DNA from: CAIKBL01 sp964555355
GTDB taxonomy: Bacteria > Pseudomonadota > Gammaproteobacteria > Ga0077536
DNA: 64,000 bases
Assembly (NCBI GenBank): GCA_964555355.1
Contig: CAZKRY010000001.1
Span: 310,001-374,000 of the forward strand
Direction of reading: 5' to 3'
Part shown: piece by piece, positions 44,236 through 53,270 of the stretch
Position numbering within the stretch: position 1 is the first letter of the stretch
Layout of the letters: each line of letters begins with the position of its first letter
The notes under the pieces: generated by a model
The model's input: only the letters and a program-made list of their open reading frames with translations
Database searches by the model: none
What the model was told of the DNA's origin: nothing
Position numbers and translations under genes: made by a program

Positions 44236-46110
44236 ATGTGCGGAATTGCTGGGATTCTACACCTGGACGGCGCGCCCGCTTCGGTGACGTTGCTGCGCAG
44301 GATGACGGATTCAATCTCGCATCGTGGACCCGATGGCGAAGGTCATCACGTGGATGGGTCGCTCGCGCTAGGACATCGACGCCTGTCAATCATCGACTTA
44401 TCCGCTGCCGGCCATCAACCGATGGCGACACCCGATGGCCGCTACCTGCTTACCTACAACGGGGAGATCTACAACTTCCAGGAACTACGCACAGCGCTTG
44501 AAGCGCTGGGTCGCCAGTTCCGTTCGCGCACGGATTCCGAGGTGTTGCTAATGGGCTTCGCGGAGTGGGGGCTGCGCGTCCTGGACCGCCTGAACGGCAT
44601 GTTTGCCTTTGCGATCTGGGACAAAGAAACCCGCACACTGACGCTTGCTCGTGACCGTTACGGTATCAAGCCGCTGTATTGGGCAAAGGTTGGCGCAACG
44701 GTTCTGTTCGGCTCCGAGATAAAGGCGATCCTTGCCCACGGTGCTATCAGGGCAAAACTCGATGGACCGGGTCTCCTCGAATACTTCACTTTTCAGAACT
44801 TTTTCACCGACCATACGCTATTCGACGGAGTGCGATTGTTGCCAGCCGGCACCTATTTGCAAGTCCGCGCCGACGTGCGCTGGACGCCATCGCCGGTGCG
44901 TTATTGGGACTATGATTTCAATGAACCCCTCGAGCGCATATCCGACGCGGAATACCTCGAAGAACTCGACCGGCTCTTCAAGCAGGCAGTGAACAGGCAA
45001 CTAGTCAGTGACGTTGAACTCGGCAGTTACCTGTCCGGCGGTATGGATTCGGGTTCCATCACGGCGATCGCGGCGAGACAGATCCCTGATCTCAAGTCCT
45101 TCACGTGCGGTTTCGACCTACGCTCCGCGTCCGGCCTCGAACTGAACTTCGATGAGCGCCAAGCCGCCGAAGCGATGTCCTATGAATTTAAGACCGAACA
45201 TTATGAGATGGTGCTCAAAGCCGGGGACATGGAGCGTGTAATCCCGCGGCTGGCTTGGCACTTGGAGGAACCGCGCGTTGGCCAGTGCTACCCAAACTTC
45301 TATGCCGCGCAACTGGCAAGCAAGTTCGTCAAGGTAGTGCTATCCGGCGCGGGCGGTGACGAGTTGTTCGGTGGTTATCCATGGCGCTACTACCGCGCCG
45401 TCGTCAACGACGATTTCGAACATTATATCGACAAGTATTATTCGTACTGGCAGCGCTTAGTCCCGAACAAGACCATAAAGCAGCTGTTCGCGCCAATCTG
45501 GAGCGACGTCAAGGACGTTTGGACACGTGATATTTTTCGCGATGTCTTCGGTCATCACGCCGCTTCGCTCACGCGGCCGGAAGATTACGTCAACCACTCG
45601 TTGTACTTCGAGGCGAAAACTTTCCTGCACGGATTATTGGTGGTGGAAGACAAGATGAGTATGGCGCATTCGCTCGAAACGCGCGTGCCTTTCCTCGACA
45701 ACGACCTCGTGGACTTCGCGACGCGCGTGCCGGTATCGCTGAAACTTGGCAACCTAGGCGAAGTGGTGAGACTCAACGAGAACGAGCCTTCGCACAAGAC
45801 GACCAAGTACTATCAGAAAACCAATGATGGAAAACTTTTATTGCGAAAGATGATGTCGCGGCATATCCCGGCGGAGATCGCGGATCGTGAAAAGCAGGGG
45901 TTTTCCGCGCCCGATGCGAGTTGGTTCAAGGGAGAAAGCATCGACTACGTGAAACGCATGCTCTACCAGGGGCCGACAAGCCTCTACAAATTCCTCGATC
46001 GCGGTACCGTTCATGGCTTAGTCGATGAGCACCTCGAAGGTCACGAGAATCGGCGGCTGTTGATCTGGTCGTTGCTGAATGTCGAGCAGTGGTGCAGGCA
46101 TTACCTGTGA
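44236..46110 (+). CDS. Asparagine synthase-type glutamine amidotransferase
   Basis: 624 residues. Cys2 glutaminase nucleophile (MCGIAGILH), class II amidotransferase N-domain, then the synthetase domain with the ATP-pyrophosphatase loop SGGMDSG. Within glycan clusters AsnB-like proteins often amidate sugar carboxylates, for example to uronamides, so use on the diacetamido-uronic acid is inferred. Housekeeping asparagine synthesis is the alternative. Confidence 0.92.
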   Translation: MCGIAGILHLDGAPASVTLLRRMTDSISHRGPDGEGHHVDGSLALGHRRLSIIDLSAAGHQPMATPDGRYLLTYNGEIYNFQELRTALEALGRQFRSRTDSEVLLMGFAEWGLRVLDRLNGMFAFAIWDKETRTLTLARDRYGIKPLYWAKVGATVLFGSEIKAILAHGAIRAKLDGPGLLEYFTFQNFFTDHTLFDGVRLLPAGTYLQVRADVRWTPSPVRYWDYDFNEPLERISDAEYLEELDRLFKQAVNRQLVSDVELGSYLSGGMDSGSITAIAARQIPDLKSFTCGFDLRSASGLELNFDERQAAEAMSYEFKTEHYEMVLKAGDMERVIPRLAWHLEEPRVGQCYPNFYAAQLASKFVKVVLSGAGGDELFGGYPWRYYRAVVNDDFEHYIDKYYSYWQRLVPNKTIKQLFAPIWSDVKDVWTRDIFRDVFGHHAASLTRPEDYVNHSLYFEAKTFLHGLLVVEDKMSMAHSLETRVPFLDNDLVDFATRVPVSLKLGNLGEVVRLNENEPSHKTTKYYQKTNDGKLLLRKMMSRHIPAEIADREKQGFSAPDASWFKGESIDYVKRMLYQGPTSLYKFLDRGTVHGLVDEHLEGHENRRLLIWSLLNVEQWCRHYL

Positions 46111-46134
46111 CCATGCGAAAGAACGGAATTCGAT

Positions 46135-46983
46135 ATGGAGTTTAGCCTCATAAACACACTGGCTCCGTCCTCAATCGCGCGCGCGTGCCGCGCAGCGTAT
46201 ATGACTTTAAGCGCAAATAGAGGCCTGGTTTTCGAGATGACTCGGCGAGACCTGAAGTCCCAATACGCCGGCCAAATTATCGGGAATTGGTGGGTTGTGG
46301 CTCACCCTTTGTTTATGATGTCGCTCTACGTATTCGTGTTTGCGTACGTATTCAAAGTTAAACTGGGCGGGACTGTTGATATGCCGCTCAGTTACACGGC
46401 ATATATACTCAGCGGTCTAGTTCCATGGTTGAGTTTCAACCAATGCATGGCGCGGGCACCGGTTGTTTTGCCGGGCCACGCCAATCTCGTTAAGCAGGTC
46501 GTGTTTCCTCTTGAAGTGCTACCCGCCACCGCAGTTCTACTCAATCTAATACCACTAGCAGTCGGTTTGGTCGTCCTTTTGGTACACGTGATATGGACGA
46601 ACGGCCTCCCTCCAGCAACTTATTTGTTGCTGCCGTTGCTTGTTACGCTACAGATGATCGCAATGCTAGGTGTTTCATTTGCGCTTGCGGCACTTGGTCC
46701 ATTTGCCCGAGATACGAAAGATATTGTTCAGATCTTCGCGTTAGCCGGCAATTACCTGATGCCGATTTTTTACCTTCCCGAATGGGTACCGAACGCCCTG
46801 CGGCCTCTGCTTTACCTGAATCCGTTTAGTTATCTCACCTGGTGTTATCAGGACGCGCTTTATTTTGGCCGTTTCGAACATCCGATTGCGTGGGTGGCGA
46901 ACACCGTGGGCAGTTTTCTCGTTCTGGCATGGGGATACTCTATTTTCCGTAGACTTCGACCGTTCTTTGGAAGCGCATTATGA
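46135..46983 (+). CDS. ABC-2 polysaccharide exporter permease (Wzm-like)
   Basis: 282 residues, six predicted hydrophobic helices. The N-terminal RRDLKSQYAGQIIGNWW motif and the later LAGNYLMPIFYLPEWVP are typical of Wzm/KpsM-family permeases. Its stop overlaps the ATPase start by 4 bases. Together they export an undecaprenol-linked glycan. Confidence 0.93.
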   Translation: MEFSLINTLAPSSIARACRAAYMTLSANRGLVFEMTRRDLKSQYAGQIIGNWWVVAHPLFMMSLYVFVFAYVFKVKLGGTVDMPLSYTAYILSGLVPWLSFNQCMARAPVVLPGHANLVKQVVFPLEVLPATAVLLNLIPLAVGLVVLLVHVIWTNGLPPATYLLLPLLVTLQMIAMLGVSFALAALGPFARDTKDIVQIFALAGNYLMPIFYLPEWVPNALRPLLYLNPFSYLTWCYQDALYFGRFEHPIAWVANTVGSFLVLAWGYSIFRRLRPFFGSAL

Positions 46984-48257
46984 GTTCCAACGAACTTGCA
47001 ATTTCAGTTTCGAATTTGTGTAAGGCATATAACGTCTATAATTCTCCGCGCGATTTTATTGTCGAGACGATTACATCAAAACCGCGCCACATTAAGCAGC
47101 TTGCACTTCGAGACGTATCTTTTGAGATCCGACGCGGAGAAATTGTAGGGATAATCGGATCGAACGGTGCCGGTAAGAGTACGCTGCTCAAAATCCTCGC
47201 GGGCACGTTAGACCGCACGAGCGGACAAGTCGCCGTTTACGGCAAGATTTCCGCAATTCTTGAGCTGGGCACTGGATTTCATCCTGATTTCACCGGGCGC
47301 GAGAACATCATTATCGGCGGAATGTGTTTGGGCATGACCCGAGAGGAAGCTATTCGAAAAGCGCCTTCGATCATTGAATTCAGTGAGCTAGAGTCGGTAA
47401 TCGATCAACCGTTTAAAACTTACTCTAGCGGTATGCAGGCGAGGCTGACATTTTCTACGGCGATCAGCATCGACCCAGACATTCTGATAATCGATGAAGC
47501 CCTCGCAGCAGGTGACGCATATTTCGTTAGAAAATCTTTGGCGCGACTACGAGAGATATGCCGCTCGGGCGTGACCGTGTTGTTGGTGACACATTCAACC
47601 GACATAATCGCGACGTTGTGTCAACGCGCTATCTGGCTCGGAGATGGCACGATTCGCATGGAGGGCCCCGCAAAATCCGTTGCCAATGCTTATGAGTTAG
47701 ATGTGGAACGACGAATTACTGCGGGATACAAAGACGCACAAGCAAGAACCTTCGCAAGTAAGGTAAGCGCTGACGGCGAAGCTTATAGCTTTCTACGCGC
47801 TGGGATCGATATCGTCCAATGCCGGGTAGAAGATTCAAATGGCCAGGAGCGAGAGTCATTCGCGCAAGGGGAGCCTCTACGCATAGTCATTCGGTGGCGC
47901 GGACAATTTGACGGAACGTTACATCCAGTTATCGGTATACGATCAACTAGTGGAGTTGTAAGTGGTTTCGTTGGCTGCGAGCATGGTGTCTATCTGCGGA
48001 CGCCCAGCGGAGAGGGTCTTATTGCACTGGATATAATCGATCCACTTTATGGTCTCGGCGAGTACTCGATCTCGCTTTCACTAGTCCGCTCGGACCCCGT
48101 TCAAGCCTTAGAAGAGGAAGTGTGTTTCATTCGGAATGCAGCCAAATTCTACGTAAGGCGGCGATTTCCCCGAAGCTATTGCTATGCGTACGAACCCCGT
48201 GTTCGCTGGCGAGATAGCGACGGATGCGAAATCTCTTCACTCGAAATTGAGGCATGA
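46980..48257 (+). CDS. Polysaccharide ABC exporter ATPase with Wzt C-terminal domain
   Basis: 425 residues. N-terminal ABC domain: Walker A GSNGAGKST, signature YSSGM, Walker B ILIIDEAL, H-loop VTHST. The C-terminal about 165 residues form a beta-rich Wzt_C-like domain that in known systems recognises the non-reducing terminal modification of the chain. This implies a terminal cap on the glycan. Confidence 0.93.
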   Translation: MSSNELAISVSNLCKAYNVYNSPRDFIVETITSKPRHIKQLALRDVSFEIRRGEIVGIIGSNGAGKSTLLKILAGTLDRTSGQVAVYGKISAILELGTGFHPDFTGRENIIIGGMCLGMTREEAIRKAPSIIEFSELESVIDQPFKTYSSGMQARLTFSTAISIDPDILIIDEALAAGDAYFVRKSLARLREICRSGVTVLLVTHSTDIIATLCQRAIWLGDGTIRMEGPAKSVANAYELDVERRITAGYKDAQARTFASKVSADGEAYSFLRAGIDIVQCRVEDSNGQERESFAQGEPLRIVIRWRGQFDGTLHPVIGIRSTSGVVSGFVGCEHGVYLRTPSGEGLIALDIIDPLYGLGEYSISLSLVRSDPVQALEEEVCFIRNAAKFYVRRRFPRSYCYAYEPRVRWRDSDGCEISSLEIEA

Positions 48258-48260
48258 CTC

Positions 48261-49883
48261 ATGAATAAATTTCCCGAAAATATCCATCTGCGCGCGAGGT
48301 CAAACGAGTCGAGCTTAGCGTCAGGATTTTTGCGTGGCATGAGATGGTTTTCGAGCGCGTTCGCGAAAAAACCGAGAGCCGCGCGACTAATCGGATATCT
48401 TGTGGTCAGTAAACAGATTGATCAGTCGTACGAAGAGAAGCGGATCAAAAGAATTATTCACGAGTTACGCGCCAGTGGAACTACTCAATTTGCGGCGAGT
48501 GAACTTACTGGAAATGCGCAAATAGATTCACTGTTCAATGAAGTAATCCCGCTGCAGAAACTACCGACCGAATACGCAAATGATTTTGTCGTAATGTGTC
48601 CTACGAGTCAGTACCACGTCACGAACCTACATCTCAAAACAATGATTAGTGCTGCGCGCCTTAGCGGTAAAACATCTTGCTACCAGATCGTCGGCAGTGA
48701 ATTTATAGGAAATATGGGATTGCACTTCTGCATAGCCGTTTTGGCGCCGCAATCCGCTAGCATTAATCCCGCCCGCTTGGGATATCTAAATTTTTGGAAC
48801 GAGCAGACGCCATTCGACGATGAAACAACTGTAAATTGGCTGGAGATTTCCGACGCTGAGCTACGCGAAGCCTATCGAAGCTATGCAGAAATTGGTCGCC
48901 CTAAGACGGTTACCGTCGAACTCAATAGCACTTGTAACTTCAAATGCAGTTACTGCCCTTTCCACGGCGACGACACAGAGAATCCCCTCTATGTCGGCCC
49001 GAAGTTAGGACGCGAAATGTGCCTTGAAGACTTCGCCAAACAGGTTCGGTCTGTCGCTGAATGGAAAGATGAATTCGATCCGCAGGTCGCAACTATTGCC
49101 CCGTTCTGGCGTGGCGAGTTTTTTATGGCGGGAAAATGGCAGGAAGCCCTCGCGGTGATAAAAGAGAACGGCCTACGCTCATATGTATGCACAAATGGCT
49201 CGGTGCTGCGAAGGGATATCGTCGACACATTAATGAAGACTGGCCTGCTAGATCATTTAACCATTAGCCTTGACGCGACAGATGATGAACAGAACTGGGC
49301 TACACGTCGGAACGCAAAATTTGATCGTATTCAATCCATTATTGAATATGCGTTAAGTGAACGGGCTCGCTTGGCACGGCCGATGACGATCGCGCTTAAC
49401 TTCACGATCGTCACCGAAAACAAGGAAGCTATCGAAGCCTACGTGGAGCAGTGGGGATCAAAAGTAGATTACATTTTGATGGGACCGCGCCACAAAATGA
49501 ATCCACAATCACTACATGGTGAATATGAGCAGGACTTGGTTCCATGGGAACAAGCGCCGATACCGATGCGGCGAGTTCCATGCGTTTATCTGGTTAATAC
49601 CATATCTGTGAATTGTGACCAGGAGATGCATCTGTGCGCCCCGTGCGGTTCGCAACGAATCGAAGTTGCTAACGTCTCAAAGCGTGGGATAGCCGTTGAA
49701 CGAAGTGAGTCGGTAAAAGTGAAAGAAACCATTAAATCCTTTGAAGATGGGTCTTTCGAAAATAATGATTACTGTCGGAATTGCAGCATGTGGCGATTCC
49801 ACTTCCAGAGTAGAGAAGAGCGCATGGGCTACGCCTTTACGATGAACCCGCAGGCATGGACTATCACTCGTAAGCAGCTGTGA
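48261..49883 (+). CDS. Radical SAM protein with SPASM-like C-terminus
   Basis: 540 residues. A CxxxCxxC cluster motif (C225, C229, C232 in STCNFKCSYC) is preceded by a poorly characterised N-terminal region of about 215 residues. The C-terminal end carries more cysteines (LCAPCG, YCRNCSMW) that could bind auxiliary Fe-S clusters as in SPASM/twitch proteins. The substrate is unknown; the neighbours suggest a sugar or glycan modification. Lower G+C than the flanking genes. Confidence 0.85.
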   Translation: MNKFPENIHLRARSNESSLASGFLRGMRWFSSAFAKKPRAARLIGYLVVSKQIDQSYEEKRIKRIIHELRASGTTQFAASELTGNAQIDSLFNEVIPLQKLPTEYANDFVVMCPTSQYHVTNLHLKTMISAARLSGKTSCYQIVGSEFIGNMGLHFCIAVLAPQSASINPARLGYLNFWNEQTPFDDETTVNWLEISDAELREAYRSYAEIGRPKTVTVELNSTCNFKCSYCPFHGDDTENPLYVGPKLGREMCLEDFAKQVRSVAEWKDEFDPQVATIAPFWRGEFFMAGKWQEALAVIKENGLRSYVCTNGSVLRRDIVDTLMKTGLLDHLTISLDATDDEQNWATRRNAKFDRIQSIIEYALSERARLARPMTIALNFTIVTENKEAIEAYVEQWGSKVDYILMGPRHKMNPQSLHGEYEQDLVPWEQAPIPMRRVPCVYLVNTISVNCDQEMHLCAPCGSQRIEVANVSKRGIAVERSESVKVKETIKSFEDGSFENNDYCRNCSMWRFHFQSREERMGYAFTMNPQAWTITRKQL

Positions 49884-49909
49884 TGCTGTCTGCGCGAGGG
49901 AATTCTGAT

Positions 49910-50722
49910 ATGACAGCGAAAAATGAATGGAAAGCGTCCCTTCATTCTTTCTTCGATCAGAGAGGTGGGGAGTTATTGTCACATCCTACCTTGCAGGAGT
50001 TATGTTACGTGAGCGGTCGCGATCCGCGATTGTGGTCCGATCCCGTAATGTATGGCGATCTGATAAGAAGCATCGTTGACAGTCTGAGTGTCAGCAAATC
50101 GGCTTCGATTCTGGAAGTCGGCTGCGCGGCCGGATTTATCGCCAACGGCGTCGCCCCACTAGTTAAAAACTATATTGGTATCGACCTCGCGCGGAATGCT
50201 CTCGTTGCCGCAGGGAGGCTCGGTCTCCCCAATGCGGTGTTTAAGCATTCAGACGGAAGCTCCGTTCCACTTCAGAGTAGTTCCGTGGATGCGGCATTTT
50301 GTTACGACGTGGTAACCAACTTTCCCTCGTTCGACGACGTCGAGCCTCTAATTGCCGAAATGCTTAGAGTAGTTCGACCTGGTGGTAAGGTCATGATTGG
50401 TTCCGTGCCGGATGCAGCTTGCCGGGATGAATACGAGCAGCGGATACAAGAGGTGGCAAAAGAACTCGATGCTAAATTTGGTCCATCAGTACCACAAGTC
50501 AATGGTGTCAAGACGAATTCTCTCCTAAAGGGCGTGATTCGCCATTTATTTCGAAGACCGAGTGCACCGCCGCCGGCCATCTTTTGCTACTACTTTAGTC
50601 GAGCAGACTTTAGGGCGGTTGCGCAGCGTTTCGGGGTACGGTTGGTGTTTGGTGAAATCCACGAGATGAATCCGTATCGAGGGCACCGCTTTAACGCAAT
50701 TTTCCAACGTGTGGGGTCATGA
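49910..50722 (+). CDS. Class I SAM methyltransferase
   Basis: 270 residues from the ATG at 49910, which follows GAGGGA; an overlapping GTG at 49880 is an alternative. SAM motif LEVGCAAGFI and later CYDVVTNFPSFDDV and LRVVRPGGKVMIG place it in methyltransf_11-type proteins. Probably methylates a sugar of the glycan. The stop overlaps the next gene's start (ATGA). Confidence 0.85.
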   Translation: MTAKNEWKASLHSFFDQRGGELLSHPTLQELCYVSGRDPRLWSDPVMYGDLIRSIVDSLSVSKSASILEVGCAAGFIANGVAPLVKNYIGIDLARNALVAAGRLGLPNAVFKHSDGSSVPLQSSSVDAAFCYDVVTNFPSFDDVEPLIAEMLRVVRPGGKVMIGSVPDAACRDEYEQRIQEVAKELDAKFGPSVPQVNGVKTNSLLKGVIRHLFRRPSAPPPAIFCYYFSRADFRAVAQRFGVRLVFGEIHEMNPYRGHRFNAIFQRVGS

Positions 50723-51843
50723 GGCCGATAGCCCATGCATTAATTGATGCGGTCGATTGGGAAAAGACTTGCGGACTTGCATCCGAAGCATGGCTTTTCC
50801 ATCGATATGATTGGGTTGGAATAGAGGCGGACAATTGGGCGGAGTCAAATGCGTCATTCGCTCTCTTTGACAACCGAGGGATGATAGGAATTGCCCCGCT
50901 TTATGGCGTTGTTAGCGGCGACGAGCGCCTAGTACATTCCGGTATTCATCGCCATGCGGGCTTGGCACTAATCGATGGCTTGTCCCTCGGAGACCAGCGC
51001 GCCGCGCGCGATGCATACATCAAGAGAGTTTTACGGGTGGCGCGCGACTTCGGCGCACACCGGATCCAATTGAATGCGCATAACCTGAGTCCGGCCATGC
51101 GCGAATTTCCCCGTGAAGAGATCCCGTTCTTCGTGCAGAACTATGGCTTTCATTCTGGCCTTGCCTTCGGTCCAACCGGGATCCAGGCCGCACCCGGCAT
51201 GTCCACGTGCAATGCCGATCAAATCGTCGATCTAGCGCCCTCCGAAGATCAGTTGTTCGCAAATCTTGACGAGGCCTGCCGCCGGGCGGTCCGCAAGGCG
51301 CAAAAAAGCGGGTTGAGCGCGCGTGAGGCCACGCAGGAAAGCGACGTTCGGGCGTACTACGCGCTGGCAGAACTATCGGCACGTCGCACTGGCGAGACTT
51401 TGCCGCCATACGACTATTACGCACGCATCTGGAGAACGTTCCACGCCCGCGGTCATTGCCGTATTCTTTTCGCACAAATAGGCGGAGAGCGTCTCGCGGC
51501 ATTGATGCTGTTCGCGGATCGCGGCGCGATGAACTTCGCGGCGGGTGTCACGGCGCCGGAAGCGCTGCCGCTGCGCGCCAATGATTTCTTGCACTGGGAG
51601 GCCATCCGCCTCGCAAAACGCGAACGCCTTTCGCACTACCGCCTCGGTCCGATTTTCCCGGAGGTACCGTCGTCCTGGCCGATTGCCATGGTGTCGCGTT
51701 TCAAGGGCAAATTCGGTGGCCGCTCGGTGCCGATCGTTCAAGGCAGTTTTTTTCTCGACCCCGCGCGCTATCTGCAGCAGGGCATCGCGCAGTTGACCGC
51801 GCTGTGTTCGCAACCGCGCGACGAAGTCGTGCAGGATGACTGA
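50719..51843 (+). CDS. FemAB/GNAT-like acyltransferase
   Basis: 374 residues. The C-terminal half (ARRTGETLPPYDYY, AALMLFADRGAMNFAAGVTAPEALPLRANDFLHWEAIRLAK, YRLGPI) is like the GNAT fold of the FemAB/BioF2 type found in exopolysaccharide clusters. It may transfer an aminoacyl or acyl group to an amino sugar. It shares family character with the protein at 54856-55920. Confidence 0.75.
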   Translation: MRPIAHALIDAVDWEKTCGLASEAWLFHRYDWVGIEADNWAESNASFALFDNRGMIGIAPLYGVVSGDERLVHSGIHRHAGLALIDGLSLGDQRAARDAYIKRVLRVARDFGAHRIQLNAHNLSPAMREFPREEIPFFVQNYGFHSGLAFGPTGIQAAPGMSTCNADQIVDLAPSEDQLFANLDEACRRAVRKAQKSGLSAREATQESDVRAYYALAELSARRTGETLPPYDYYARIWRTFHARGHCRILFAQIGGERLAALMLFADRGAMNFAAGVTAPEALPLRANDFLHWEAIRLAKRERLSHYRLGPIFPEVPSSWPIAMVSRFKGKFGGRSVPIVQGSFFLDPARYLQQGIAQLTALCSQPRDEVVQDD

Positions 51844-51872
51844 CAGTTAGCACAACTGAGACGATTCGAAGT

Positions 51873-53270
51873 ATGAATTCCACCGACCACGACGCGGCGT
51901 TGGAACTGCTGAAGCATCTCGCGCGCGTATTCGGTCTCGCCCCAAGCGTGTTCGATTTGCAGCGCGCATGCGTCATCCGCGGAAATCTTGCCGCGACGGG
52001 CGAAATTTCCCCACGCTGCGAACTCATCGTTCTGCTGGCACCCGATGCCGCGGCCTGTGCACAGCTCGATCTGGTCGCTTCAGTGCACCCACCGATATCG
52101 GATTTGTTTGCGGTCAACGAACGACCCTCGTTGCGCATGTCGTCGCTGCACGGTTATCAAACTTTTGTTGACGATAAGGGACACTGTCGGCCAGTGGTGC
52201 GGGATGCCGCGGGTCGCAACGCATGGATCGAAGTTGAGCAGGGCGGCCGTCGCTGGCTCGTGGTTGGCACAGCGCTTGTGGCTGACCTCGAACGCTTTCG
52301 TCAGGGTGACCCTGCGCGAGCCAACGATCGTTCGCAGAGTGCGAAATGGGATTTTGCGTTCGAGCGCCCGAACTATCTGTTCGAGGCCCAGTTGCAGGGG
52401 CTCGATGCGCGCGTGCGCCACGCGGACTACTGGTGCGAAACGCTCGTCGGCGCGATTGCCGGCGCCATCCCGACAGCGCGAAGGCCGATCCTGCCGGGCG
52501 ATGCACCGGGCGCGCTCGTGATCACCGGCGACGACGATCAGGCTTACCTCGAAAAATATGCGGCACAGCAGGAGGCGCTTGCAGGACTGCCAATTACCTA
52601 TCTGATGCATCCGCTGACGCGACATGACCGCCAGAGCGCCAGGCGCATGTTTGGATGTCGACGAGTGGAACTCGGCATCCATCCGGACGCGCTCGAGACG
52701 CCTTCGGCGTATGGCTCTCGGCTCGATGAACAAGTCCGTTGGTTCGAGTCTCGTTTTGGCTTTAGAGCCACGAGCGTGCGCAATCACGGCTTTCTCAACG
52801 ATGGGTATTGGGGACATCTACCCGCTTGGCAGACCGCAGGAATCCATATCAGCTCAAATATTCCGGGCTTGGACGGTAATTTGTTGAACGCATCAATGTT
52901 GCCAGGGCGCGTACTGTTCGATGGCGTCTTGTCATCGCACTGGTCCGTTCTGACGACATTTGGCGACGGCATGGTGTTCGCGCTTGGCTTATCGGACATG
53001 GCGGCGTCGGCGCGCGTCGGCGACAGCGCCGCCGCGATCGTCGCGTCCCGCGTGCCGGGCGTCATCGTCGTAAATCTCCATCCGCAGAACATTGACAGCA
53101 CTCGACGGATTCACGATGTCCTGCGCGAGATTGCACAAATGGGCTTTGTAGCGTGGACGCTCGCCGATTGCTGGCGCTGGTTCAATGAACTTGATCGGCG
53201 CGAAACGCCGCGGCCGTTCCTACACCGAGCGGCAGTGACTGCGCGCAGTCTGTTGCGAGTAAGATCGTGA
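51873..53270 (+). CDS. Polysaccharide deacetylase-like (NodB-type) protein
   Basis: 465 residues. The N-terminal about 190 residues are not recognised. The C-terminal part has NodB-homology features: VITGDDDQ (Asp-rich motif 1), ELGIHPD (motif with metal His), SVRNHGF and a VVNLHPQNI near the end, so carbohydrate esterase 4-type metal-dependent N-deacetylation is plausible. No signal peptide is visible. Confidence 0.7.
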   Translation: MNSTDHDAALELLKHLARVFGLAPSVFDLQRACVIRGNLAATGEISPRCELIVLLAPDAAACAQLDLVASVHPPISDLFAVNERPSLRMSSLHGYQTFVDDKGHCRPVVRDAAGRNAWIEVEQGGRRWLVVGTALVADLERFRQGDPARANDRSQSAKWDFAFERPNYLFEAQLQGLDARVRHADYWCETLVGAIAGAIPTARRPILPGDAPGALVITGDDDQAYLEKYAAQQEALAGLPITYLMHPLTRHDRQSARRMFGCRRVELGIHPDALETPSAYGSRLDEQVRWFESRFGFRATSVRNHGFLNDGYWGHLPAWQTAGIHISSNIPGLDGNLLNASMLPGRVLFDGVLSSHWSVLTTFGDGMVFALGLSDMAASARVGDSAAAIVASRVPGVIVVNLHPQNIDSTRRIHDVLREIAQMGFVAWTLADCWRWFNELDRRETPRPFLHRAAVTARSLLRVRS

